The notes: generated by a model from the sequence alone, not told the origin. A stretch of DNA of 13,019 nucleotides from GCA-2737595 sp037138535 (GCA_037138535.1 JBAXIG010000048.1:1-13019), one strand, 5' to 3'. Counted from the stretch's first letter, positions 1 to 7,953 are shown. Numbers and translations: made by a program.

Positions 1-1239
1 AAGGCTGCGCCCGTCAAGAAAGCGCTAACAACTCCCGTGAAGGCCGAAGCCAAACCTGCGAAGAGTGCATCACTTCTTGAAGAGAGTATCGAAGTAAAGA
101 TTGAGGTGGAGCTCGAGGAAGAGATTGATCTCGAAGAAATTGAATTAGAAGATCTTGAAGCAGTTGTTGCTGAAGCAATCGCCATCGTCGAAGGGGAGTC
201 TCTTACTGACGAAGCAGAAACTCCAGAAACACCAGAGACTCCAGAGAAGCCAGGCGAGGATACTGAAGAGTTCACTCTTTCAGCTTCCGATGAAGAGGAT
301 GCCCCTGTTCAGCAAGTCGTTTCTGCTGGAGCCACCGCTGATCCAGTGAAGGATTACCTCAAGCAAATCGGTAAAGTCGCACTCCTTAATGCTGAGCAAG
401 AAGTAGAGCTTGCCAAGCGGATCGAAGCGGGTCTCTTCGCGGAGGAAATCCTCAACTCTGGCAAGAAGTTTGGTGATCGTGAAAAGCGTGAGATGGACTG
501 GATCGCGGAAGATGGTCGTCGTGCCAAGAATCATCTCCTTGAAGCAAACCTTCGCCTCGTGGTCTCTCTTGCCAAGCGCTACACCGGACGCGGCATGCTC
601 TTCCTTGATCTCATTCAAGAAGGAAATTTAGGTCTGATCCGTGCGGTGGAGAAATTCGATTACACCAAGGGCTACAAATTCTCCACGTATGCGACCTGGT
701 GGATCCGCCAAGCCATCACTCGCGCGATGGCGGATCAGGCGCGCACTATTCGTATCCCAGTTCATATGGTCGAAGTCATCAACAAATTGGCGCGCGTGCA
801 ACGTCAGATGTTGCAAGATCTCGGTCGCGAACCCACGCCTGAAGAATTGGCGCGTGAATTAGATATGACCCCTGAAAAGGTTGTTGAAGTTCAGAAGTAT
901 GGTCGCGAACCCATTTCGCTCCACACGCCACTTGGCGAAGAGGGCGATAGTGAATTTGGTGATCTCATCGAAGACTCCGAGGCCGTCGTACCAGCCGACG
1001 CAGTGAGCTTCACCCTGCTCCAAGAGCAACTTCACTCGGTACTCAATACCCTCAGCGATCGTGAGGCTGGCGTTGTTCAGATGCGCTTTGGTCTCACTGA
1101 TGGTCAACCAAAGACCCTTGATGAAATCGGCAAGGTTTACGGTGTGACTCGTGAGCGTATTCGACAGATCGAATCAAAGACAATGTCGAAGCTGCGCCAC
1201 CCATCGCGCTCGCAAGTGCTGCGCGATTACCTCGATTAA
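1..1239 (+). CDS. sigA: Principal RNA polymerase sigma factor (SigA/HrdB/RpoD type), 5' end missing
   Basis: Primary (group 1) sigma factor that directs RNA polymerase to housekeeping promoters. The frame is open back to base 1 (K-A-A-P-V-K-K-A-L...), so the GTG at 37 is probably internal and the true start lies upstream; 412 residues are visible. The visible N-terminus is lysine/alanine/proline-rich, as in actinobacterial HrdB/SigA, followed by a very acidic stretch (about 25-72) and a short ETP repeat (about 73-84). Region 1.2 starts near residue 114 (DPVKDYLKQIG). Region 2 follows (NLRLVVSLAKRYTGRG near 183-198; core-binding and -10-recognition segment with TYATWWIRQAITRA near 229-242). 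Region 3 spans about 253-312. Region 4 includes the -35-binding helix-turn-helix (TLDEIGKVYGVTRERIRQIE, about 372-391). The C-terminal end (LRDYLD) is typical. The next gene is convergent and I see no convincing terminator in the 40-base gap. Function is very secure; only the start is unknown. Confidence 0.97.
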   Translation, partial: KAAPVKKALTTPVKAEAKPAKSASLLEESIEVKIEVELEEEIDLEEIELEDLEAVVAEAIAIVEGESLTDEAETPETPETPEKPGEDTEEFTLSASDEEDAPVQQVVSAGATADPVKDYLKQIGKVALLNAEQEVELAKRIEAGLFAEEILNSGKKFGDREKREMDWIAEDGRRAKNHLLEANLRLVVSLAKRYTGRGMLFLDLIQEGNLGLIRAVEKFDYTKGYKFSTYATWWIRQAITRAMADQARTIRIPVHMVEVINKLARVQRQMLQDLGREPTPEELARELDMTPEKVVEVQKYGREPISLHTPLGEEGDSEFGDLIEDSEAVVPADAVSFTLLQEQLHSVLNTLSDREAGVVQMRFGLTDGQPKTLDEIGKVYGVTRERIRQIESKTMSKLRHPSRSQVLRDYLD

Positions 1240-1279
1240 ATAAACTCTGGCTGATCGACGCTAAGAGTGTGGGCGGAAG

Positions 1280-1480
1280 TTAGTGAGCTTCTGAATCGAC
1301 AAGACGGTTCGTCTCATCGTGAATCTCGGCCGCAACCTTATTGAGACTGCCGCTGTACTCCTTGGCGTGGTGACCGCAGAAGAGCAGTTCACCGCCGGAA
1401 GGAAGAATTGCCCGGACATAGGCCTGCGCTCCGCAACGATCGCAACGATCGCTAGCGAGCAAACTACTTACTTCATTCAC
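1280..1480 (-). CDS. DUF7455-type small zinc-ribbon-like protein
   Basis: A 66-residue protein of a family that is widespread in Actinobacteria next to the principal sigma gene; its function is unknown. It has a CxxC pair (C13, C16, in DRCDRCGAQAY) and a C-x-H-H group (C35, H37, H38, in LLFCGHH), which together could bind one zinc ion (inference). The rest is a short helix-rich tail (VAAEIHDETNRL). The start is GTG at 1480, chosen because GGGAGG lies at 1487-1492 on the same strand, six bases upstream. The gene is convergent with the sigma gene and divergent from parE. Its length matches the family, so I regard it as intact. Family assignment is by recalled sequence similarity to actinobacterial homologues and is good; any role, for example in transcription because of the neighbouring sigma gene, is speculation. 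Confidence 0.85.
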   Translation of the reverse strand: MNEVSSLLASDRCDRCGAQAYVRAILPSGGELLFCGHHAKEYSGSLNKVAAEIHDETNRLVDSEAH

Positions 1481-1486
1481 TGTAGG

Positions 1487-1492
1487 CCTCCC
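1487..1492 (-). promoter_or_regulatory. Ribosome binding site of the DUF7455 gene
   Basis: GGGAGG read on the minus strand, six bases before the GTG at 1480. It fixes the start codon and shows that this mRNA has a leader, unlike several neighbours. Confidence 0.7.
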
Positions 1493-1539
1493 GCCGTCAT
1501 AAATTTCTTACTTAGTAACACTATGTGAACATCAAAGCA

Positions 1540-1570
1540 GGTATTTTTCATTCCCGCAGGGAGAAATACC
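1540..1570. repeat. Imperfect inverted repeat in the DUF7455/parE divergent region
   Basis: Arms GGTATTTTTC (1540-1549) and GAGAAATACC (1561-1570) pair over ten positions, with one G-T wobble and an 11-base loop. The repeat lies in the 207-base gap between two divergent genes. It could be an operator for a dimeric regulator or an RNA hairpin in a leader. There is no T-run beside it, so a terminator is less likely. I see no gene in the rest of the 1481-1687 gap. Confidence 0.45.
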
Positions 1571-1674
1571 CTTTGGCGTGTCAGTAATCACAATTCACTG
1601 GCTCTTCTCAGGATTCCTCGCGAAAACTCTCTCCGCGGAAGGCGAATATCCCCGGCGCGGGCTTCTTCTCCCGG

Positions 1675-1680
1675 TAACCT
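1675..1680 (+). promoter_or_regulatory. Probable -10 element of a leaderless parE promoter
   Basis: TAACCT fits the actinobacterial TANNNT -10 pattern and is followed by exactly seven bases before the parE GTG at 1688. No Shine-Dalgarno sequence precedes that GTG, so transcription would start at or beside the start codon. No clear -35 box is visible. Confidence 0.55.
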
Positions 1681-1687
1681 GCCCTTC

Positions 1688-3814
1688 GTGCCTCCCGCCT
1701 CCAAAAAATCCGCTCCCGCACCCGCCGGTAAGTCAAGAGCCGCCAGCGCAGGAGCGAAGGAGAGCAAGTCGAGTGAGTACTCGGCGAAGCATCTCAGCGT
1801 CCTTGAAGGGCTCGACGCCGTCCGCAAGCGCCCGGGCATGTATATCGGCTCCACCGATTCTCGGGGTCTGATGCACTGCCTCTGGGAGATCATCGACAAC
1901 GCGGTCGATGAAGCCCTTGCTGGTCATTGCAGCGAGATTATTGTGGCGCTACTGCCTGATGGATCTGTGGAAGTGACTGATAACGGGCGCGGCATTCCCG
2001 TCGACATCGAACCAAAGACTGGGCTTACTGGCGTCGAAGTTGTGATGACGCGTTTGCATGCGGGCGGCAAGTTTGGCGGAGGTTCCTACACTGCTTCAGG
2101 TGGTCTCCACGGCGTCGGTGCCAGCGTGGTGAACGCGTTGAGCGAACGACTGGATGTCGAGGTCGATCGTGACGGGTTGATTCACCAAATGTCCTTCCGT
2201 AGAGGTGCGCCCGGATTCTTCGACGGGGAGGGTCCTAAAGCCACCTTTAGCAAGAAGAGTGGCCTGCGCAATGGCGGTAAAGTAAACAAGAAAATTACCG
2301 GAACTCGCATTCGGTGGTGGAGTGATCGACAGATTTTTATCAAGGAAGCCTCACTAGAGCTTTCTGAAATTTACGATCGTGCCAGGCAAACCACATTCCT
2401 CATTCCAGGACTCGCCATTGAAGTGCGTGATGAGCGCAAAGACAGAACCGTTGAACGTTTCCATTCTACGGGGGGAATTGCGGAATTTTGCGAGTTCTTA
2501 GCCCCAGATTCTTCGCTCTGTGATCCCATTCGCATCCATGGCAATGGCCACTTCACAGAGAGCGTTCCCGTGCTTGACGATCAGGGTCACATGGTCACCA
2601 CTGATGTTGACCGCGATGTAGTAGTAGATATCGCGCTTCGTTGGGGCAATGAATACGAAACTGTGGTCAAATCATTTGTAAACATCATTGCTACCCCCAA
2701 AGGCGGCACGCACGTCACTGGTTTTGAAAGATCGGTAACCAAGTCCTTTAATGAAGCGTTACGAGCTGCGAAACTGCTCAAGACTAGCGAGCCAGACGTC
2801 ATCAAAGATGATGTGCTCGAAGGCCTCACAGGCGTTATCACGGTTCGCTTGGCGGAGCCACAATTCGAAGGCCAGACTAAGGAAGTTCTAGGAACGAATG
2901 CAGTGACTCGAATTGTCTCGCATGTAGTTTCGACTCAGTTGAAACACTTCTTCAATAGCAGTAAGCGCAATGAAAAAGCTGCGGCTCGAATGATCCTAGA
3001 AAAGGTTGCCAATGCTGCCCGTACACGTGTGGCGGCGCGGGCGCACAAAGAGTTGCAACGTCGTAAAACAGCACTTGAGAGTTCCAGTCTTCCAGCGAAG
3101 CTCTCCGATTGTCGCAGTGACGATGTGCTACGCACCGAACTCTTTATCGTTGAGGGCGATAGCGCACTTGGTACCGCAAAGCAGGCGCGTAACTCCGAAG
3201 TGCAAGCCATCCTTCCGATCCGGGGAAAGATTTTGAACGTCCAGAAAGCTTCGCTCGGAGATATGTTGAAGAATTCGGAGTGCGCCTCGATCATCCAAGT
3301 CATTGGTGCTGGTTCTGGGCGATCGTTTGACCTCGATGCGGTGCGATATGGCCGCATCATTTTGATGTCTGACGCAGACGTCGACGGGGCGCATATTCGA
3401 TGCCTGCTGTTGACGTTGATCCATCGTTACATGCGTCCCTTGCTCGATGATGGACGAGTCTTTGCTGCCGTACCTCCGCTGCATCGCATTGAAGTGATAG
3501 GTGGCAAGAAAGGTGAGTACATCTATACGTACTCCGATGCCGAGATGCGAAAGACTCTTGCTGATCTCGATAAGAAGAATAAGCGGTGGAAAGAGCCGAT
3601 TCAACGGTACAAGGGCTTGGGAGAGATGGACTCAGACCAACTTCGCGAAACTACTATGGATTCGAGTCATCGAACCCTACGTCGCATCACAGGCAACGAT
3701 GTAGAAGCTGCTGAGAAAGTATTTGAATTGCTCATGGGTAACGATGTTGCTCCACGTAAAGAGTTCATCATCGAAAGCGCTGCCGAGATCGATCGTGAGC
3801 GCATCGACGCTTAG
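1688..3814 (+). CDS. parE: DNA topoisomerase IV subunit B (ParE), type IIA topoisomerase ATPase subunit
   Basis: ATP-hydrolysing subunit of topoisomerase IV; with ParC it decatenates daughter chromosomes. It has 708 residues. The GHKL ATPase domain shows WEIIDNAVDEA (E67 catalytic base, N71 for Mg), TDNGRG (D98), and HAGGKFGGG...GGLHGVGAS (about 124-145). The QTK loop is at 396-398. The TOPRIM domain carries EGDSA (489-493), PIRGKILN (510-517), the metal triad DADVD (562-566) and the C-terminal QRYKGLGEM (639-647). EGDSALGTAK and the MGNDVAPRKEF tail resemble actinobacterial ParE more than the GyrB that sits near oriC, and position beside sigA supports this; a gyrB name is possible in automatic annotation. 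The N-terminal 28 residues are a Ser/Ala/Lys-rich extension before the conserved SEYSAKHLSVLEGL. The GTG start lacks a Shine-Dalgarno but follows a TAACCT -10 by seven bases. The stop overlaps the convergent gene's stop. Confidence 0.95.
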   Translation: MPPASKKSAPAPAGKSRAASAGAKESKSSEYSAKHLSVLEGLDAVRKRPGMYIGSTDSRGLMHCLWEIIDNAVDEALAGHCSEIIVALLPDGSVEVTDNGRGIPVDIEPKTGLTGVEVVMTRLHAGGKFGGGSYTASGGLHGVGASVVNALSERLDVEVDRDGLIHQMSFRRGAPGFFDGEGPKATFSKKSGLRNGGKVNKKITGTRIRWWSDRQIFIKEASLELSEIYDRARQTTFLIPGLAIEVRDERKDRTVERFHSTGGIAEFCEFLAPDSSLCDPIRIHGNGHFTESVPVLDDQGHMVTTDVDRDVVVDIALRWGNEYETVVKSFVNIIATPKGGTHVTGFERSVTKSFNEALRAAKLLKTSEPDVIKDDVLEGLTGVITVRLAEPQFEGQTKEVLGTNAVTRIVSHVVSTQLKHFFNSSKRNEKAAARMILEKVANAARTRVAARAHKELQRRKTALESSSLPAKLSDCRSDDVLRTELFIVEGDSALGTAKQARNSEVQAILPIRGKILNVQKASLGDMLKNSECASIIQVIGAGSGRSFDLDAVRYGRIILMSDADVDGAHIRCLLLTLIHRYMRPLLDDGRVFAAVPPLHRIEVIGGKKGEYIYTYSDAEMRKTLADLDKKNKRWKEPIQRYKGLGEMDSDQLRETTMDSSHRTLRRITGNDVEAAEKVFELLMGNDVAPRKEFIIESAAEIDRERIDA

Positions 3815-4626
3815 GAGTTTTTAACCTTAAAAATGTCACCTATTACTGCCTCTTTATTGCAAGATTCCATTGAAAGTCCTCGTTCACTTCGCTCTATGAC
3901 TTCGGAATAATCTTTGCCATTGAGCGTGGCGCAAACTTGCCAACTATCTTCAGAGATCTGTGACTGCACATATTGGGCACCCTGCAGGTCGATGCCTGTC
4001 ATGAAATAGTAGGACTCCAGGGCCTGCTCGACTCGAGAAAGGTGTGTGGAACCTCGTAGTTCTCCATCACGTCCCCATATTCGTCCGTGAGGCAGGGTGA
4101 GATGCACAGGCCCGAAGCGATGACCACCGATATGTGTCGTCTCCCATACTTCTCGGCCAGCCGCTTCTAATTGCTCAAGTAGTGGTCTGCCAAGCTGTGC
4201 GCAACAGATATCACGCTTGCCATTGGTGCAGACCAGATCAACATGTGCTGGATGAATCGGCGCATCGAAATCGCCAGCAATCAAATTGATTGGATCAAAG
4301 TTGATGACTTCTTGGATATCTTCCACGTCGAGTCGGAAGAGAGCGCCAGGCCGTGAACGTAGTGGGGCGACATACACACGCCGAGTCTGACCCGCGCGGT
4401 GAATTGCGTGACGATGGCGCGAACGAATCAGCAATACCTTCAAGTCCAGGTCTTCCGACCACGCGCAGAGTGCTCGAGCTACTTCTTCAGGCAACCGTGA
4501 GCCACCCGGTTCTAGCGCTTTCGATTGCCACGGACCTGGTTGCTCAATGGCTACCCAGCAGGCGGTCGTGGGAGCCGTCGCGGAAAGCGACTCGTGGGTA
4601 GCCGAACATGGCGTAGCGGAGATCAC
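3811..4626 (-). CDS. Sucrase/ferredoxin-like protein (thioredoxin-fold, probable bis-His [2Fe-2S] protein)
   Basis: A 271-residue member of the sucrase/ferredoxin-like family, which includes yeast Apd1 and Aim32; the bacterial role is unknown. The N-terminus has the family-typical CSATHESLSATAPT and WVAIEQPGPWQ. The C-terminal thioredoxin-like ferredoxin part begins near residue 128 with CTNGKRDICCAQLGRP (C133, C141, C142), then ETTHIGGHRF (H165, H169) and LPHG. As I recall, Apd1 binds its cluster through Cys207, Cys216, His255 and His259; here C133-C142 (spacing 9) and H165-H169 (spacing 4) reproduce both local spacings, so a non-Rieske [2Fe-2S] site is inferred. The longest frame starts at 4716, inside parC, but GTG 4626 is preferred: it follows the parC stop by eight bases, has AGGGA five bases upstream, and gives the family's usual N-terminus. 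Last gene of the psuG-kinase-parC run; its stop overlaps the parE stop by four bases. Confidence 0.85.
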   Translation of the reverse strand: MISATPCSATHESLSATAPTTACWVAIEQPGPWQSKALEPGGSRLPEEVARALCAWSEDLDLKVLLIRSRHRHAIHRAGQTRRVYVAPLRSRPGALFRLDVEDIQEVINFDPINLIAGDFDAPIHPAHVDLVCTNGKRDICCAQLGRPLLEQLEAAGREVWETTHIGGHRFGPVHLTLPHGRIWGRDGELRGSTHLSRVEQALESYYFMTGIDLQGAQYVQSQISEDSWQVCATLNGKDYSEVIERSERGLSMESCNKEAVIGDIFKVKNS

Positions 4627-4631
4627 GGAGT

Positions 4632-4636
4632 TCCCT
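4632..4636 (-). promoter_or_regulatory. Ribosome binding site deciding the sucrase/ferredoxin-like start
   Basis: AGGGA on the minus strand overlaps the parC TAG stop and sits five bases before GTG 4626. It supports that start over the upstream GTG at 4716 and suggests translational coupling to parC. Confidence 0.55.
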
Positions 4637-7046
4637 ATCGAGGTCCTGCAAAGCCAGCGATAGGGCCGGGGAGTGCTACCCCACTCGCATCGCGCTTTGA
4701 CAACGGAAGATCGCACTCGATCGGTGCGCCATTAGCAGCGCCAGCGCGCATCGGTGTGTTGCCTACCCAAGCAACTGCAATCTCATCTTCGCCCTTAAGG
4801 AATTTCTGGCAACGTACTCCGCCAGTAGCGCGGCCTTTCCCTGGGAACTCGGAGAGGGCAGAGAGTTTGAGCGAACCAGAAGTTCCTGGAAGTGCCACGG
4901 ATGATGACGCGATGGTAGCCACAATGGTGTTCTTCCCTGGAGTGAGCGCTTCGAAGTAGCAGACCTTGTCGTTTCCGCTGAGTGAAATGCCCGCCATGCC
5001 GCCGGCATTTCTTCCTTGTGGGCGAACAAGAGAAGCCGGGAAGTGTAAGAGTTGAGCACCGGTTGTCACGAAGAAGAACTCTTCTTTGCCGGTGACAAGT
5101 TGGCGAGCACCCACAACTTCATCCCCATCTTTGAGTGAGATGATCTCCCAGACGTCTTTGTTGGTGAGAAGTTCTGGTTGCACGCGTTTGATGACGCCTT
5201 GGGCGGTAGCGAGTGCAATTCCTTCGCCTTCTTCAGAGAGCGTTGTTAAGGACAACACGCGTTCGCCCTTTTCGAGGCGAATAATCTCAGCAAGTGGCGC
5301 ACCACCTGCCAGTGAAGTAGAGCGGGATGGAATCGTAGGCAAGTCGATAGATTTCAATCGATGGAGACGTCCGTGCGACGTGATTAATCCGTATTCGCCC
5401 AGAGCTGTCGTCTCCATCTCATCGATGATGAGGTCATGACGCGAGCGTTGCGCGCCCCAAATTCGATCTGAGAGTGGTTCGGCATCAGGAGTGCGCGCAA
5501 TAAGCCCAGTCGAGGAGAGCACAATGCGGCAAGGGTCATCACTCACCTCCATCTGCATGGCTGCAGGCCGCACGCCTTGAGATTCAAGGAGAATGGTGCG
5601 CCTTGGAGTGGCAAAGGTCTTGGCGGCTTCTTCAAGTTCTCCCGAGACTGCCTTTCGAAGTTTTTTCTCATCGTCTAGGAGTTCTTGCAAGGTAGCAATT
5701 GTCTCATTGAGATCTACTTGTTCTGATTCAAGTTCGATGCGCGAGAATTTCGTGAGGCGACGGAGTGGCATTTCCAAGATGTAATTAGTTTGAATCTCAG
5801 AGAGTTCGAAGACGGTCATTAATCGTGCGCGCGCTGCCGCGGTGTCGTCGCTAGCACGAATCACTTGAATGACTTCGTCGATGTCAAGAATTGCGACTAA
5901 TAATCCCTCTACAAGGTGAAGGCGATCAGCGGCTCTGTTGCGGCGATAAGTGCTTCGCCGGCGAATGACCTCAAGTCGGTGCTCGATATAGACCTCAAGA
6001 AGTTGCTTGATACCCAGAGTCTGCGGTTTACCGTTGACAAGAGCTACTGCATTAATAGCAAAGGACTCTTCCATCGGCGTAAGGCGGTAGAGCTCTTCAA
6101 GGACGGCCTCGGCATTGAAACCATTTTTTATTTCAATGACGACTCGTGTGCCGTTCTGACCATCGGTCAGATCTATCACATCTGAGATACCAAGTATCTT
6201 TTTTGACTTAACGAGGTCCGCGATTTTTTCCACGATCTTCTCGGGGCCGACAAGGTAGGGAAGTTCGGTGACGACGATGCCGCGCCGCTTAGGAGTGACA
6301 TTCTCAATGCGGGCAGTCGCGCGCGTACGAAAAGAGCCGCGCCCCGTTTCATAAGCTTCGCGGATCCCATCCAGTCCGATGATCTTTCCACCGCACGGGA
6401 AGTCAGGCCCTGGCATGAATTCCATGAGTTCATCGACAGTAGATTTCGGATGGGCGATGAGATGGCGCGTTGCGGCCACAACCTCGCCAAGATTATGTGG
6501 TGCCATGTTCGTGGCCATACCCACGGCAATCCCAGTAGCTCCATTAACTAAGAGATTGGGAAAAGCCGCTGGCAAGACGATGGGCTCTTTTAATTGGCCG
6601 TCATAGTTGGAGCCAAAATCTACGGTGTCCTCATCGCACTCTGCGACGATGGCCATCGCAGATGCCGCGAGACGAGCCTCCGAGTAACGCATGGCTGCAG
6701 GGCCGGAGTCCAAGGAGCCGAAGTTTCCGTGCCCATCGATCAAGGTCATTCTCATGGAGAAGTCTTGTGCCATGCGGACCATCGCGTCGTAGATAGCGCT
6801 ATCGCCATGTGGGTGGAGCTTTCCCATCACCTCGCCGACCACTCGAGCGCTCTTTACGTGACCTTTCTCGGGGCGCAACCCCATCTCTGCCATCTGATAG
6901 AGAATTCGTCGTTGCACAGGCTTGAGACCGTCACGAGCATCGGGCAGAGCGCGGGAGTAAATAACGGAGTATGCGTACTCCAGGAAGGAGCCCTGCATCT
7001 CGGCCGCTACATCAATATCAACAACATGGCCGATTTCGTTTTTCAT
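4635..7046 (-). CDS. parC: DNA topoisomerase IV subunit A (ParC), type IIA topoisomerase cleavage subunit
   Basis: DNA-cleaving subunit that pairs with ParE for chromosome decatenation; 803 residues. The breakage-reunion domain opens with DIDVAAEMQGSFLEYAYSVI and SRALPDARDGLKPVQRRILY. The quinolone-determining region (about 65-101) has HPHGDSAIYD with S83 and D87, the unsubstituted susceptible-type residues. The catalytic tyrosine is Y121 in AAMRYSEARLA. A coiled-coil gate follows, then a C-terminal beta-pinwheel from about 499. The canonical gyrase QRRGGKG box is absent; only GR-x-AGG and GRATGG remnants occur in later blades, which favours ParC over GyrA. Alignment from memory with Streptomyces ParC is strong throughout. 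ATG at 7046 gives the normal N-terminus; there is no strong Shine-Dalgarno, only GGGG very close to the start. It lies 25 bases after the kinase gene and 8 bases before the next gene, so it is likely co-transcribed with both. It is convergent to, not in operon with, parE. Confidence 0.94.
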   Translation of the reverse strand: MKNEIGHVVDIDVAAEMQGSFLEYAYSVIYSRALPDARDGLKPVQRRILYQMAEMGLRPEKGHVKSARVVGEVMGKLHPHGDSAIYDAMVRMAQDFSMRMTLIDGHGNFGSLDSGPAAMRYSEARLAASAMAIVAECDEDTVDFGSNYDGQLKEPIVLPAAFPNLLVNGATGIAVGMATNMAPHNLGEVVAATRHLIAHPKSTVDELMEFMPGPDFPCGGKIIGLDGIREAYETGRGSFRTRATARIENVTPKRRGIVVTELPYLVGPEKIVEKIADLVKSKKILGISDVIDLTDGQNGTRVVIEIKNGFNAEAVLEELYRLTPMEESFAINAVALVNGKPQTLGIKQLLEVYIEHRLEVIRRRSTYRRNRAADRLHLVEGLLVAILDIDEVIQVIRASDDTAAARARLMTVFELSEIQTNYILEMPLRRLTKFSRIELESEQVDLNETIATLQELLDDEKKLRKAVSGELEEAAKTFATPRRTILLESQGVRPAAMQMEVSDDPCRIVLSSTGLIARTPDAEPLSDRIWGAQRSRHDLIIDEMETTALGEYGLITSHGRLHRLKSIDLPTIPSRSTSLAGGAPLAEIIRLEKGERVLSLTTLSEEGEGIALATAQGVIKRVQPELLTNKDVWEIISLKDGDEVVGARQLVTGKEEFFFVTTGAQLLHFPASLVRPQGRNAGGMAGISLSGNDKVCYFEALTPGKNTIVATIASSSVALPGTSGSLKLSALSEFPGKGRATGGVRCQKFLKGEDEIAVAWVGNTPMRAGAANGAPIECDLPLSKRDASGVALPGPIAGFAGPR

Positions 7047-7052
7047 GGCCCC

Positions 7053-7058
7053 ATTCTC
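7053..7058 (-). promoter_or_regulatory. Possible degenerate -10 for a leaderless internal parC promoter
   Basis: GAGAAT on the minus strand, one base off TANNNT, lies exactly six bases before the parC ATG, the same spacing as at psuG and sepH. It could give an essential gene its own transcript inside the operon. Weak evidence: one key base is wrong. Confidence 0.25.
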
Positions 7059-7071
7059 ACCAAGAGCGAGC

Positions 7072-7950
7072 TCAACTTCGGGGAGGGCGCGCGCCTACTT
7101 GAGAAATGGCTCGGGAGGCGACCTCAGCACCGGTTCGCAGAGAGGCTTCCAGGTCGGGTGTAGGAGACCAATGAGCTAAGAACCCAGCGGCATAGGCATC
7201 TCCGGCTCCCGTGGTGTCCATCACATTGGCGGGGAGCGCCTCTTGGTGGTGGACGCGACCCTCGTGAAGAACGAAGGAGCCTTGAGCACCATCCTTGATC
7301 ACCACATAATTCGCGTATTGCACCAGTTGTGTGGCAGCAACGTGCAAGTCGGTGCTCTCGGTGATGACCTCGGCTTCATCTCTGTTGAGGAAGAGAATGT
7401 CGCAGCCTTTGATCCAGCTGAGAAATTCTGAGATGCCAAATTTCCGAATGAGGGCGCTCGATGCTGCATCGATTGCGGTAGTAGCGCTAGCAGCTCGTGC
7501 CAGCGAGAGCGCTTTAAGCGTCTCGCTGCGACTTCCTTCAGCGAAGAGCGAGTAGGCGGCGATGTAGAGAGTGTCAGTGGGGGAGAGGGCGGGAAGTAGG
7601 TCAGCTTTGATATCTACGTTGGCACCTTTGTAGGGAAACATACTCCGTTGGCCTCCTCGCGAAACGATGGAAACCACGGAGCCAGTTTCGATTTCGCTAC
7701 GGCCGACGATGGTGCGTACTCCGCCATTTTCAAGTTCGGCAATGAGACGGTCACCCTCAGGATCTCGGCCACATGTGCCGATGAAGACCGGGGCAGCGCG
7801 CAACGCGCCGAGCCATGATGCGGTGTTGGCTGCGCTTCCCCCGCCATGGAACTCGTTCTTCGACAATGTGTCGCTGCCAAAGGCGACATGATCCTCGTCG
7901 GTCACTGCGACAACGTCGAGCATCATCTCTCCGAAGAGATAGATGGTCAT
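7072..7950 (-). CDS. PfkB-family carbohydrate kinase, probable pseudouridine kinase (PsuK-like)
   Basis: Ribokinase-fold sugar/nucleoside kinase of 292 residues, normal for the family. Visible are the first PfkB signature (GGGSAANTASWLG, 36-48) and the second (DTTGAGDAYAAGFL, 245-258) with the anion hole and catalytic base D251. FLNRDEAEVI (about 187-196) matches the usual N-x-x-E region near the nucleotide site. The substrate cannot be read from sequence, but the gene follows psuG by three bases, and PsuG acts on pseudouridine 5'-phosphate, so phosphorylation of pseudouridine is the best inference. Other sugar or nucleoside substrates, such as ribose or adenosine, are possible. ATG 7950 has GAGGAG six bases upstream (7957-7962), placed in the last psuG codons. 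It is second in a run with psuG, parC and the sucrase/ferredoxin-like gene. Confidence 0.88.
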   Translation of the reverse strand: MTIYLFGEMMLDVVAVTDEDHVAFGSDTLSKNEFHGGGSAANTASWLGALRAAPVFIGTCGRDPEGDRLIAELENGGVRTIVGRSEIETGSVVSIVSRGGQRSMFPYKGANVDIKADLLPALSPTDTLYIAAYSLFAEGSRSETLKALSLARAASATTAIDAASSALIRKFGISEFLSWIKGCDILFLNRDEAEVITESTDLHVAATQLVQYANYVVIKDGAQGSFVLHEGRVHHQEALPANVMDTTGAGDAYAAGFLAHWSPTPDLEASLRTGAEVASRAISQVGARPPRS

Positions 7951-7953
7951 GGG

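Noticed and set aside
1244..1268. ACTCT/AGAGT inverted repeat between sigA and DUF7455 as a terminator
   Set aside because: Only five base pairs with a 15-base loop and no T-run; too weak to call.
1430..1452. A 9-bp direct repeat (CGATCGTTG on the minus strand) within the DUF7455 gene
   Set aside because: It encodes DRCDRC, a sequence conserved in the protein family, so the repeat reflects protein constraint rather than a DNA element.
1578..1871. A 97-codon plus-strand frame over the parE start region
   Set aside because: It is out of frame with parE, rich in proline and serine with no family resemblance, and is a shadow of the parE 5' end.
4525..4959. A 144-codon plus-strand frame opposite the parC 3' end
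   Set aside because: No family resemblance and no ribosome binding site that I could find; it is antisense to conserved ParC blades.
6594..7163. A 189-codon plus-strand frame opposite parC and the kinase gene
   Set aside because: It is antisense to two well-recognised genes, has no recognisable domain and spans their junction; it is a chance open frame.
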